Of a stretch of DNA of 64,000 nucleotides, positions 8,043 to 17,196 are shown one piece after another (within the stretch, counting starts at the first letter, position 1; each line of letters opens with the position of its first letter). The translations under genes were made by a program, and so were the position numbers. This DNA is from Pseudohalioglobus lutimaris (GTDB lineage Bacteria; Pseudomonadota; Gammaproteobacteria; Pseudomonadales; Halieaceae). Under the pieces are notes generated by a model. That model did not search any database. It was given only the letters and a program-made list of their open reading frames with translations, and was not told the DNA's origin. Location of the stretch: assembly GCF_002866825.1 (NCBI RefSeq), contig NZ_PKUS01000007.1, positions 186,001-250,000 on the forward strand, given 5' to 3'.

Positions 8043-9524
8043 ATGACCGCTTCTATCTCGATCGATTCCTCGCCCGGTTCCGGAGCCAAACCGCGTATCT
8101 GCATCGTGGGTGCTGGCATGTCCGGTATCCTCATGGCGGTGAAATTGCTGGAAAAAGGCATTGATAACTTTGTTGTCTATGAACGGTCAGAGGCGGTCTC
8201 CGGGACCTGGCGGCAAAACCGCTACCCGGGGGTGGCCTGTGACGTCGCCTCGTTTACGTACAGCTATAGTTTTGAGCCCAATCCGGACTGGACGCACCGT
8301 TTCTCCCCCGGCCCCGAAATCAGAGCCTATTTCGAGCGGGTGGTCGATAAGTATGGAGTACGCCGGTTTATCCGTTTCAACACCGAGGTGACGGCAGCCT
8401 GCTTTGAAGGCGCACAGTGGCGCGTAACGACCAATGACGGCAGCGAAGAACTGTTTGACGTCTATGTCGCCGCCACCGGTCCACTCAATAACCTGCATTA
8501 TCCCGATATCAAGGGGCTGCAGGATTTTGCCGGTGCCTGTTTTCACACCGCGGACTGGGATGACGACTACGATTACACCGGCAAGCGAATTGGTATCATC
8601 GGCACCGGTTCTTCGTCAGTGCAGTCCGTCGATCCACTCTCTGCAAAAGCAGAACACCTGACGATTTTCCAGCGCACACCGCAATGGGTTATCAAGACGG
8701 ATAATCCAGAGTATTCGCCAGTAGCGATCAAGCTAAAGCACTCATTCCCTATACTGGGGAGGCTCACAAGGTGGTTTTACAGCTGGATAGGTGAGCAGTT
8801 TGGCCTTGCGGCCCTGAAGGACGGCTTCCGGCGCAAGTTTGTATTCAAGGCGTGCCAGAGTGCCCTGGACTCGGTAAAGGACCCGGTGCTACGGGAAAAG
8901 TTAACCCCGGATTATCTCCCCATGTGCCGACGCATGATCATGTCCGGTACTTTTCACGAGGCGGTTCAGCGAGCCAATGTCGCCGTGGAAACGACAGCCA
9001 TCGACTGTATTACAGCTGATGGCATACGCACGGTCGATGGAAAGGAGCATAAGCTGGACCTGCTGATCCTTGCCACCGGGTTCTTCTTCAATGCACAGAA
9101 CGTAAAGCAAGTGACGGGCCTCAACGGGTTGTCTCTGGCGGACTACTGGCAGGACGGTATCAAGACCTACCGCTCCATTACTGTACCCGGCTTTCCCAAC
9201 TATTTTATGTTGGTTGGTCCCAATAGCCCGATAACCAATTTGTCACTGATTGAGATTGCGGAGATCGGGGTGAACTACGTGATGCAATGTGTCGATAAGA
9301 TTCGCAATGGCGAAATCACCGCCATTGCGCCCAAACCCGAGGTGACCACGGCCTACATGCAAAACCTGCGCAATGCGTTTGGTGACACGATCTGGACCTC
9401 TGGTTGCTCCAGTTGGTATCTCGATGATGAGGGTATCCCGGCCACCTTTCCCGGACCACCGTCGGAGTATCGGAAGGAATTGAACGAGCCGATTCTGCAT
9501 GAGTATGAGTTGATCAGTGCGTGA
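8043..9524 (+). CDS. flavin-dependent Baeyer-Villiger-type monooxygenase (first copy)
   Basis: A 493-residue FAD/NADPH class B monooxygenase. The FAD dinucleotide motif GAGMSG is at 23-28. The Baeyer-Villiger fingerprint FxGxxxHxxxW[P/D] is intact at 162-173 (FAGACFHTADWD), and the NADPH Rossmann motif GTGSSS is at 187-192. Family members insert oxygen next to a ketone to give an ester or lactone, or oxidise heteroatoms. It begins 46 bases after the SDR relic. The enzyme below has the same architecture, so the two look like an ancient tandem duplication that has diverged. The substrate cannot be named. Confidence 0.88.
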   Translation: MTASISIDSSPGSGAKPRICIVGAGMSGILMAVKLLEKGIDNFVVYERSEAVSGTWRQNRYPGVACDVASFTYSYSFEPNPDWTHRFSPGPEIRAYFERVVDKYGVRRFIRFNTEVTAACFEGAQWRVTTNDGSEELFDVYVAATGPLNNLHYPDIKGLQDFAGACFHTADWDDDYDYTGKRIGIIGTGSSSVQSVDPLSAKAEHLTIFQRTPQWVIKTDNPEYSPVAIKLKHSFPILGRLTRWFYSWIGEQFGLAALKDGFRRKFVFKACQSALDSVKDPVLREKLTPDYLPMCRRMIMSGTFHEAVQRANVAVETTAIDCITADGIRTVDGKEHKLDLLILATGFFFNAQNVKQVTGLNGLSLADYWQDGIKTYRSITVPGFPNYFMLVGPNSPITNLSLIEIAEIGVNYVMQCVDKIRNGEITAIAPKPEVTTAYMQNLRNAFGDTIWTSGCSSWYLDDEGIPATFPGPPSEYRKELNEPILHEYELISA

Positions 9525-9586
9525 CTTGATTGCGCTGCCCGGGAGCGGCTAAACCCGCTTGAATCGTTTTACAGGACCGTCAGGAC

Positions 9587-11044
9587 ATGAAAACAAACAA
9601 GCAACTGCGCGTCGCCATTATCGGTGCCGGTCCGGCGGGCATCGCCGCGGGCAGGGAACTGCTGCAGAAAGGTTTCAAGGAGTTCACCATTTTTGATGCG
9701 CTGGACGCGCCCGGTGGCACCTGGCGATTGCACAGCTATCCGGGCCTGGCCTGTGATGTGTGGGCGCATTCCTACAGCTTCTCCTACACCCCAAACCCGG
9801 ACTGGAGTGCGAACTTCGTCGACCAGCCGGAGATTCAGGCTTACCTCGCGCGATGCGCCACTGAGTTTGGGCTGGATCCGCATATTACGCTCAATACGCG
9901 TATCGACCGTGCACATTACCAACCGGGCGGGAGCTGGAAACTGCTAACCAGCACGGGTGCGTGTTACGAGTTCGACGTGGTTATCAACGCCATGGGTAAT
10001 CAACACACGCCGCTCTACCCGGACGTGCCCGGAATAGATCTTTTTGCAGGTGAGAGCTGGCATGGTACGCGCTGGAATCACCAAGTAGACCTGGTTGGCA
10101 AGCGGGTGGTGATCGTTGGCTCCGCGGCCAGTGCGGTACAAATAGTACCGGAACTGGCAGAGCTTGCAGGTCACCTTACCGTGCTACAGCGCTCAGCAAA
10201 CTGGATCATGCCTCGAGGAAAAAAAACCTATTCTGCCAGACGCAAGCAGCTTATGAGGCGCTTCCCGTCACTGATAGCGGCCACTCGCAAGTGGCAGCAG
10301 ACGGTGATGGGCCAGGTGGAATATGCCGTCACTCTGGGCCACAAGCGAATGGGCCAGTTTGAGAACGTTGTAAAGCGGTATATCAAGCGCACGGTGACTG
10401 ACCCTGAAACGCAAGAGGCGCTGCTACCCGATTCACATTACGGCTGTAAACGCGGTCTGGTTTCCGACGACTTTTACCCCGCGCTGAATCGCGATAATGT
10501 GGAACTGATCGCCTCTGGATTGCGTGAAGTGACGCCCACCGGGTTAATTACAGAGGATGGGCTCAGTATCGAGGCCGACATCATCGTGTACTGCACGGGT
10601 TACCGCATCCTTGATTTTGACCGCATTGACGTCGTCGGTGCCAGTGGCAGGTCTTTGGCCGACACCATGGCGGATGACCCCCGGGCCCATAAGGGCATTT
10701 CGGTACCGGACTTTCCCAACTATTTCTTCGCCGTTGGTCCTAATGGATTAGTGCTTAACGTGTCCTACTTCATGAGTGCAGAAAAGAATGTAGAGACTAT
10801 TGTGCGACTTCTGGGGGAGATGCAGTCAGCCGGGGCCGCTAGCATAGAAGTCAGCCGCAAGGCGTTCAAGGAATACAACCAGTGGATGGACACACGCTTT
10901 GAACGCTTTTCCTGGGGTTCGAGTGACTGCAGCAGTTACTACCGCAATGCGGCGGGTCATGCGCCTTTTCTGTTCCCCGGGAACTTCAAGGAATACCGCG
11001 GTCTGCACGAAAAAACTGGTGTGGATGAATATGAGTTGGCCTGA
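9587..11044 (+). CDS. flavin-dependent Baeyer-Villiger-type monooxygenase (second copy)
   Basis: A 485-residue paralogue of the preceding gene. GAGPAG (FAD) is at 13-18. The fingerprint region FAGESWHGTRWN (153-164) keeps F, G, H and W but ends in Asn instead of the usual Pro or Asp. The second nucleotide motif is GSAASA (178-183), with alanine in place of the middle glycine. Both changes also occur in other flavin monooxygenases, so it is probably active but with different cofactor or substrate preference from copy one. Its ATG at 9587 follows an AGGACCGTCAGGAC stretch. It is likely co-transcribed with its neighbours. Confidence 0.86.
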   Translation: MKTNKQLRVAIIGAGPAGIAAGRELLQKGFKEFTIFDALDAPGGTWRLHSYPGLACDVWAHSYSFSYTPNPDWSANFVDQPEIQAYLARCATEFGLDPHITLNTRIDRAHYQPGGSWKLLTSTGACYEFDVVINAMGNQHTPLYPDVPGIDLFAGESWHGTRWNHQVDLVGKRVVIVGSAASAVQIVPELAELAGHLTVLQRSANWIMPRGKKTYSARRKQLMRRFPSLIAATRKWQQTVMGQVEYAVTLGHKRMGQFENVVKRYIKRTVTDPETQEALLPDSHYGCKRGLVSDDFYPALNRDNVELIASGLREVTPTGLITEDGLSIEADIIVYCTGYRILDFDRIDVVGASGRSLADTMADDPRAHKGISVPDFPNYFFAVGPNGLVLNVSYFMSAEKNVETIVRLLGEMQSAGAASIEVSRKAFKEYNQWMDTRFERFSWGSSDCSSYYRNAAGHAPFLFPGNFKEYRGLHEKTGVDEYELA

Positions 11045-11068
11045 AGTCATGTGCGCAGGTGCGTCCGT

Positions 11069-13438
11069 TTGAGAGTTGAGATTCTCAGCCTGGACCAGGT
11101 CAGGGATGAGTCCTCAGGCGGCAAGGCGTATGGTCTGTCCCGTTTACAGATCATGGGGTTACCAGTGCCGCCGGCGTTTGTTATTCGTAATGCGCAGGCG
11201 GGAATCTATCCGCAAGAGCTCGACGAGCACTACCAGGCCCTTGATTGCGATCGTGTTGCGGTGCGATCTTCTGCACAGGGAGAAGATGGTGCCGATGCAT
11301 CCTTTGCAGGTCAGTACGACACCGTGCTCAACGTGGAGAACGGCATCCAGCTGCGAGAGGCTATTGATTGCTGCGTGGCCTCGTCACAGGCTGATCGCGC
11401 CCGTCAGTATCAGGTGGAGCAGGCCGGCACAAATGCGGCAGCGATGAATATTGTGGTGCAGCGTATGGTCGATGCGCGTGCCGCTGGCGTTGTTTTCACA
11501 GCGGATCCCGTTAGCGCCCGCCGCGACTTGTTGATCGTCGATGCGGTGTCTGGACTGGGCGAGGCGCTGGTGAGCGGTGAGGCAACCCCCGACCATTATG
11601 CGGTTAACACGGCGGGCGAAATCGTACGCAGGCAACTGGTTGGCGATGACGCTCTGCTTAGCGACCTGGAGATTATGCAGATTGCGGTTCAGGCACGGGC
11701 GGCTGCCGCACACGAGGGTCATCCACTCGATCTGGAATGGGCGATTGATCAAAGTGGTGAACTGTTCTGGCTGCAAGCAAGGCCCATTACCACGCTGCCT
11801 GCAGACCTCAATGAATTTGATACCCGCCTGCCGCGCCCGGACGATGTGCTGACCATCAGCAACGTCAGCGAGATGATGCCTGGAGCGGTCTGCCCGCTGA
11901 CCAGCTCGTTTACTGGCTGGGGAATCGATTATGGTCTGCAGCATATGCAGGTGACCGTGGGTGCGCGTGAGCGTATCGAGAGCGACTGGCAGGTCACCGC
12001 CTCTGCCTATGGCCACTTGTTTCTCAACATGACCGGCAACCTGGTGATGTCTGCCGGTGTATTGGGTTCCAGTGCAGAACAGGCCGCACAAACGCTTTGT
12101 GGTCGTGCCGTACCTGAACTCAGGGAACTCCCGCCATTGCCCCGCTGGCGCAGGGTGATTAATACCGTGAAACTGCTGCGTTATTGCCTCGCTGCTCCAG
12201 GCGTAGTGCAGCGCTTCGGCGTCGAGCTGGATCAGTTCAGGATTCATGAGCGGGAAGGTAGCGCTGCGATGTGGGATGAAATTGCCGGTAAATCCTGGTT
12301 TTTCAATCACGCCATGGCTGTGCATATACAGTCCTCTGCGCTTTCGGGTTTTCTGAGCGCCATTGTAGAAAACATGGTTTCGGGTAACTCGAATGCGAGC
12401 ACTATTGCTGAACAGGCAGAGGCGGTGCGGTTGCTCGCCGGGGCCAGCGACGTCGAGAGCGCAGTGATGCTTGAGCAGCTCGACGAGTTGCTCGATGAAC
12501 TGGCACTGCACCCCGAGGCGGAGAGCGCGTTTCAGCGGGCTACGGTTGAAGATGCGGTGCAATGGTTGCAGGACGCTCCTCATCTGTCTCAGCGTTTTAC
12601 AGCTTTTCTCAATAGCCACGGGCATCGCGGCTACCGTGAATTGTGTATGCGTGATCCCGCATGGGGTGATGACCTTACCCCGCTTGTGCAGAGCATGCAG
12701 GCGGCGGTGCATGCTCGGCTGCTCACTGGTGGGCACAGGGAACTGCATACGCCGGATATCGACGTCCCAGCGTTGAGTCGCGGCCTGCGCTGGATCCTGC
12801 CCAGGGCACACAATGCGATTCGTCGTCGTGAACTGACCAAATCACAGCTGGTCGAGCTGGCGCACCGTTTCAAGCTTGCGTTTCGTAACCTGGGGCAGCA
12901 GATGGCGGGGGAGGGGATTATTCCTGACGCTGATCTCGTGTTTTTCTTCAGTACCGATGAACTACGCGGCTTCATCGCAGCACCGGACATGACTGCGGTG
13001 GAGCTCGCCCTTGCCCGGCGTGGTGCGCTGGACCACCAGCAACAACTGGAGTTTCCTGAAATCTCTGTGGGCATGCCGCAGCCCCTGGAGCCGCAGGCGG
13101 TAGACATCACTGATGGCGTGCTGCAGGGGCGGCCCGCTTCAAGAGGTGTGGTGGAAGGCATCGTGCGCGTGGCGCATACCCTCGCCGAGGCCGCGGCGCT
13201 GGAACCTGGAGAGATTCTGGTGACGCCCATCACAGACATCGGCTGGACGCCTTATTTCAGCCTGATAGGAGGCCTGGTTACTGATCTGGGAAGCTCAGTC
13301 TCCCATGGTGCTGTGATCGCCAGAGAATATGGGCTGCCCTGTGTGGTCAATACTCGACAGGCGACACGTTTTCTGAAGACCGGGCATAAAGTACGTCTGG
13401 ACGGAGATACAGGCAGTGTTACGCTGTTGACACTGTAG
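11069..13438 (+). CDS. PEP-synthase-like ATP-dependent phosphotransferase (PPDK/rifampin-phosphotransferase architecture)
   Basis: About 789 residues with the three-part build of pyruvate phosphate dikinase-type enzymes. An N-terminal ATP-grasp domain carries VRSSAQGED...ASFAGQ and ends in LQARPIT. A long middle domain of unclear specificity follows. At the C-terminus is a swivelling phosphohistidine domain with GSSVSHGAVIAREYGLPCVV (His near the 43rd residue from the end). Classical PEP synthases end in a large PEP/pyruvate barrel, which is absent here; the plan is closer to rifampin phosphotransferases, which phosphorylate a small-molecule hydroxyl. The TTG at 11069 gives a family-like start (RVEILSLDQV) behind AGGTG; a GTG at 11051 is the alternative. 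Its place after two monooxygenases suggests phosphorylation of a pathway intermediate (inference). Confidence 0.8.
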   Translation: MRVEILSLDQVRDESSGGKAYGLSRLQIMGLPVPPAFVIRNAQAGIYPQELDEHYQALDCDRVAVRSSAQGEDGADASFAGQYDTVLNVENGIQLREAIDCCVASSQADRARQYQVEQAGTNAAAMNIVVQRMVDARAAGVVFTADPVSARRDLLIVDAVSGLGEALVSGEATPDHYAVNTAGEIVRRQLVGDDALLSDLEIMQIAVQARAAAAHEGHPLDLEWAIDQSGELFWLQARPITTLPADLNEFDTRLPRPDDVLTISNVSEMMPGAVCPLTSSFTGWGIDYGLQHMQVTVGARERIESDWQVTASAYGHLFLNMTGNLVMSAGVLGSSAEQAAQTLCGRAVPELRELPPLPRWRRVINTVKLLRYCLAAPGVVQRFGVELDQFRIHEREGSAAMWDEIAGKSWFFNHAMAVHIQSSALSGFLSAIVENMVSGNSNASTIAEQAEAVRLLAGASDVESAVMLEQLDELLDELALHPEAESAFQRATVEDAVQWLQDAPHLSQRFTAFLNSHGHRGYRELCMRDPAWGDDLTPLVQSMQAAVHARLLTGGHRELHTPDIDVPALSRGLRWILPRAHNAIRRRELTKSQLVELAHRFKLAFRNLGQQMAGEGIIPDADLVFFFSTDELRGFIAAPDMTAVELALARRGALDHQQQLEFPEISVGMPQPLEPQAVDITDGVLQGRPASRGVVEGIVRVAHTLAEAAALEPGEILVTPITDIGWTPYFSLIGGLVTDLGSSVSHGAVIAREYGLPCVVNTRQATRFLKTGHKVRLDGDTGSVTLLTL

Positions 13439-13476
13439 CGCGCCAGGTCGGCATCCATACACCCTGTCAGCGTCGT

Positions 13477-14085
13477 TCAGGCCTTCCCTTCGACACCATC
13501 CAGAAAGGTGTTTGCGCTGCTGCTCAGCAGCGTTGCGACATCGGTCTCAGGCAAGAATAGCGCTAGCTGGCCGTTAATATTCAACACGGATAAACCGTGA
13601 GCCATGGCCCAGAGCTTGACCGAAAGCTCTAGCGGGTCACTGTCGGTAATTGCGTTGTGCTGGCACCAGGCTTCTACCGCACCCACAAAATTATAAAAGC
13701 CGGGCCTGCGTTCAGCCTCGCTTCCGTTAAGTGGCCCATGGCCACCTTCGTTCCAGATCAGGTTATAGAACTCGGGGCGTTGGGAAACGTAGCTGAGATA
13801 GGTGTTCCCCAGCGCCAAAATGGACTCCCTTGACCCCGTTGGGAAGGCCTCGCGGGTTGCTTGTGTTGCCTCGGCAAGGCCCATGAAATAGAGGTCGGCC
13901 ACGGCTGCCAGTAAGGCTTCCTTGTCTTTGAAGTGCCGGTAGGGTGCGGCGGGGCTGACGCCTACCACCTTGGCTGCCTCGGAGATCGCGAAATCGGGTG
14001 AGCCGCGCTCTTCGATCAGCTCTGCTGCCGCGACAATCAGGGCATTGCGCAGGTTTCCATGATGATAGGAACCGCACTTGTTCAT
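13477..14085 (-). CDS. TetR family regulator of the adjacent efflux operon
   Basis: A 202-residue TetR protein with an N-terminal helix-turn-helix (AISEAAKVVGVSPAAPYRHF, about 33-52) and a C-terminal domain resembling the WHG/TetR_C_33 group. Its ATG overlaps the stop of the RND pump gene in an ATGA arrangement, so it is the last gene of the fusion protein-pump-regulator operon. Twin palindromes in front of that operon (18343-18382) are its likely binding sites, giving negative autoregulation relieved by a pump substrate. It ends only 38 bases from the convergent phosphotransferase gene. Confidence 0.87.
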   Translation of the reverse strand: MNKCGSYHHGNLRNALIVAAAELIEERGSPDFAISEAAKVVGVSPAAPYRHFKDKEALLAAVADLYFMGLAEATQATREAFPTGSRESILALGNTYLSYVSQRPEFYNLIWNEGGHGPLNGSEAERRPGFYNFVGAVEAWCQHNAITDSDPLELSVKLWAMAHGLSVLNINGQLALFLPETDVATLLSSSANTFLDGVEGKA

Positions 14086-17000
14086 GCGCGCCTTTCCCCC
14101 ATTTTAAACAGGGGCCTTCGCGGAAGCCGCAGCCGGTTTGCCAGCATGAACATCGGCGGTACCAGAAAGAAAGAGATAATAGTGGAGAGCAGCACACCTC
14201 CGGCTATGGCCATGGCAAAAGGCGGCCAGAACTGGTTGCCCTCTAGAATCAGCGGCAGAAAGCCGCCGAAGGTCGTAACCGTGGTAGAGACGATGTGGCG
14301 ACTGGAATCCATGACCACGGTGCGAATGGAGTAGGGGCTGCCGCGCATTGCACCGGGACTCGCCTGCAGCGCGGTCATGATGATGATTGCCGCGTTGATG
14401 GACACGCCAATCGAACCGATCACCCCTATCATCGACATGATGCCAAACGGATATTGAAAGATGGCCAAGGACAAGAGCGACAGCCCCATGGAGCAGGCGC
14501 AGACCAGTACAGCGACGGCTGAGAGTCGCCAGGAGTTGAACGTGAGCACAATGGTGGCCAGTAGCGCAGACAAAATCAGGCCCATGGGTGCCATGATATT
14601 TTCCACGACTTCTGCCCGTTCGTCTGTGTCACCGCCGTACACCAGTTTATATCCCGGCGGGAGCTCGATCGGGTTGCTCTCCAGGTCGGCTTTTAACAGT
14701 TTCAGTGCTTCCTCAGGCAGCACACCGCGGGTGATAAAACCCTGTACTGTATTGATACGCACGCCATCCAGCCGGGTGATAGGACTCTGCGATGGTTCCA
14801 GTGCGGGGCGGCCCAGCGCGCTGAGCGGTAGCCCTGCGACGGTGCCTGAGGGGGAGGAGAGCGGCAGCCTTATGTCGGCGATCTGGTCCGGTGTGCCCCA
14901 GTCCGTTTCGCTAAGGCGGACACGTACCGGCAGGCGCTCAGTGCCCTCAAGAATTTCTCCGCCTACGCGGCCGCGCAATGCGTCATTGAGCGCTGTTGCT
15001 GCGTCCACCAGTTGCAGGTTAGCCAGGCGCAGGCGCTCCTCGTCCAGATGAAAAACCACCTTGGGCGCACCACCAATGAGATCAGTGGCAGTATGGATAA
15101 CGTGGGGAGTGTTATCCATACGCTGCCGTAATTGATCTCCCAACTGCTGTAGCACGGCGAGGTTCGGCCCGTGAATCTCGATTTCCAGCGGCGCACTGAC
15201 AGGCGGCCCCTGATAGATTCCCTTGACCACGATACGGGCCTCGGGGTGTGATCTGTCCAGTTCGATTTGCAGTGACCTGATCAGGTCGTCCGTTTGCTGC
15301 GCATCCCGGGTCATTACCAGGGCTTCGGCCCAGGAGGGTATGCCTTCCCGGGATCGATACATGTTGTAGTAGAAGGGTGGGGCGCTTTCGCCAAGTGTCC
15401 AGTCGACGCGCTGAATCAGCGCATCCGAGCGCAGGCGCTGGTCCAGTTTTGTAACCAGTTCCAGAGTGTCGTCAATGGAGCGACCGTCGGCGAGTTTGAC
15501 CTGTATATACATCTGGTCGCGATCTGTCCCGGGAAAGAACTGTGCGGTCAGCGTGGAGAATGAAAGAAAGCCGGTAATGGGAAGGCTCAGCGACAAGGCG
15601 ATCGCCGCCGCGGGGTGGTGCAGGCTCCAGTCCAAAGCGGTGGACAGCGCTTTGCCTGCCCTGCCGCTGTTGATACCGCCGGTATACCAGTGGCGGCTGG
15701 CCTCGGCGGTGCGCGGCAGTAGCCACGCCGCCAGCACAGGCGTTACCGCCAGTGCCAGCAGGGTTGAAGCGATCAGCATGATGATGACTGACTGGGCGAC
15801 GGCACCGATAAAGTCGCCGCCTGGGCCTGGCATGATGGCCATGGGCATGAATGCCAGAATGGTGGTGACGGCCGAAGAGAGAAGGGGGACGCGCAGGCGC
15901 TTCACCGAGTCAGCTATGGCCTCGTATGGGCTTTGGCCCTCCAGCAGCCGCTTGCGCACTTCATCGGTCATGACAATGGAACCGTCCACCAGCAGTCCCA
16001 GTGCAACGATCAGGCCACAGATAGACATCTGGTGCAGTGCCATGTCTGCCCGCTCCATAACCACGATGGAAATCAAACCGCAGAGGGGAAGAATGATGGC
16101 CACGACAATGGCCGCTCGCCATCCCAGCGTGAACAGCAATACCAGTAGTACCAGCGTTATGCCGATGGCCAGGTTCTGGGAGACTTCGGCGAGACGGCTG
16201 CGCGCGTAAGTGCTTTGATCAAAGGTTTTCTCGATCATCACGCTGGCCGGGGCGCTTTCGGTAAAATCGTCAAGCATGACCTGGAACTGCGCCGCCCAGC
16301 GATCGACCTGGCGCCCGTCTTCCATGGCGACGCCGATCAGCATGCCTGGTTTGCCCTCAATCAGCACCATGGAGGGAGGGGGTGTAACCTCAGTCTTATA
16401 AACGCGGCCCAGGTCCGAGATGCGCGTGGCGCTGCCATTTGCGGAGGTATTGACGATGACCTCGCGAATGCGGGTCAGGGAGTCAAAGTCGCCGGCCAAC
16501 TCGATCAGCATGTCCATTCCGGCGCCGGTGGAGCGCCCCGAGGCAATCTTGGCATCGGCAGCCTGCAGTGCAGCAGCGACCTGCTGCAGACTCAATCCCC
16601 GGGAGATCATTGCGTCTTCATCCACGGCCACGCGGATCTCCTCGACCGGCTCACCAAATACCTCGGCGAACTTTGTCCCGGGCAAATTGCGCGCCTGATC
16701 GGCAAAGTCCTCAGCCAGCCTGCCCAGCAGTGAGCGCGGTATTTCTGCCCCGGCTGTGCCTGATATCGCCACGATGGCGGTGAAGGACTGCAGTCGATCG
16801 TTGTCGAAGGAGGGCGCACCGGCACCGGGTGGAAATCGGGTGGCCGCGTCTGTCATCGCGTCCCGGATCTCTGACCAGACCCGCTCCAGTTCCGCATCTG
16901 GCAGGACGTCGTTCAGCCTGATATTGAGAAAGGAAACGCCGGTGCTGGAGGTGGACTGGAGTGTGTTCAGCTCGGAGATTTTGCGCAGTTCATCTTCCAA

Positions 17001-17195
17001 TGGTTTGGTGACCAGCGCCTCTACGCGATCGGGAGTGGCGCCCGGATAGAAGGTGGTAATTGTGCCCGCGAAGTTGGTGAGGGTGGGTTCCTCCTGGCGC
17101 GGGATATTGCTGAAGCTGTTCAGGCCGACCGCGAAGACGCAGATAATGAGCAGCGCGAAGTATCTTGAGTGGTGGAACAGCAGTTGTGCGAGCAT
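14082..17195 (-). CDS. RND family efflux pump permease
   Basis: An inner-membrane transporter of about 1037 residues with the AcrB-like duplicated plan: TM1 at the N-terminus, a large periplasmic loop, a central TM block, a second loop and a C-terminal TM block. The TM4 region reads GLLVDGSIVMTDE; canonical HAE-1 pumps have two adjacent Asp here, so only one is retained. TM10 has SIGVSINAAIIIM without the usual lysine, so the proton relay must differ from AcrB. The ATG at 17195, one base after the fusion-protein stop and behind CAGGGGGG, is preferred to a TTG at 17213. No outer-membrane channel gene is in the operon. Confidence 0.88.
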   Translation of the reverse strand: MLAQLLFHHSRYFALLIICVFAVGLNSFSNIPRQEEPTLTNFAGTITTFYPGATPDRVEALVTKPLEDELRKISELNTLQSTSSTGVSFLNIRLNDVLPDAELERVWSEIRDAMTDAATRFPPGAGAPSFDNDRLQSFTAIVAISGTAGAEIPRSLLGRLAEDFADQARNLPGTKFAEVFGEPVEEIRVAVDEDAMISRGLSLQQVAAALQAADAKIASGRSTGAGMDMLIELAGDFDSLTRIREVIVNTSANGSATRISDLGRVYKTEVTPPPSMVLIEGKPGMLIGVAMEDGRQVDRWAAQFQVMLDDFTESAPASVMIEKTFDQSTYARSRLAEVSQNLAIGITLVLLVLLFTLGWRAAIVVAIILPLCGLISIVVMERADMALHQMSICGLIVALGLLVDGSIVMTDEVRKRLLEGQSPYEAIADSVKRLRVPLLSSAVTTILAFMPMAIMPGPGGDFIGAVAQSVIIMLIASTLLALAVTPVLAAWLLPRTAEASRHWYTGGINSGRAGKALSTALDWSLHHPAAAIALSLSLPITGFLSFSTLTAQFFPGTDRDQMYIQVKLADGRSIDDTLELVTKLDQRLRSDALIQRVDWTLGESAPPFYYNMYRSREGIPSWAEALVMTRDAQQTDDLIRSLQIELDRSHPEARIVVKGIYQGPPVSAPLEIEIHGPNLAVLQQLGDQLRQRMDNTPHVIHTATDLIGGAPKVVFHLDEERLRLANLQLVDAATALNDALRGRVGGEILEGTERLPVRVRLSETDWGTPDQIADIRLPLSSPSGTVAGLPLSALGRPALEPSQSPITRLDGVRINTVQGFITRGVLPEEALKLLKADLESNPIELPPGYKLVYGGDTDERAEVVENIMAPMGLILSALLATIVLTFNSWRLSAVAVLVCACSMGLSLLSLAIFQYPFGIMSMIGVIGSIGVSINAAIIIMTALQASPGAMRGSPYSIRTVVMDSSRHIVSTTVTTFGGFLPLILEGNQFWPPFAMAIAGGVLLSTIISFFLVPPMFMLANRLRLPRRPLFKMGERRA

Positions 17196-17196
17196 G

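Noticed and set aside
11384-12811. A 475-codon open frame on the minus strand opposite the phosphotransferase gene.
   Set aside because: Its composition is rich in His, Arg, Gln and Cys with no domain signal, as expected for an antisense shadow; the plus strand encodes a complete recognisable enzyme.
15466-16209. A 247-codon plus-strand frame inside the RND pump gene.
   Set aside because: It is rich in Ser, Arg, Thr and Met with no conserved motif, and lies fully antisense to a clear pump gene.
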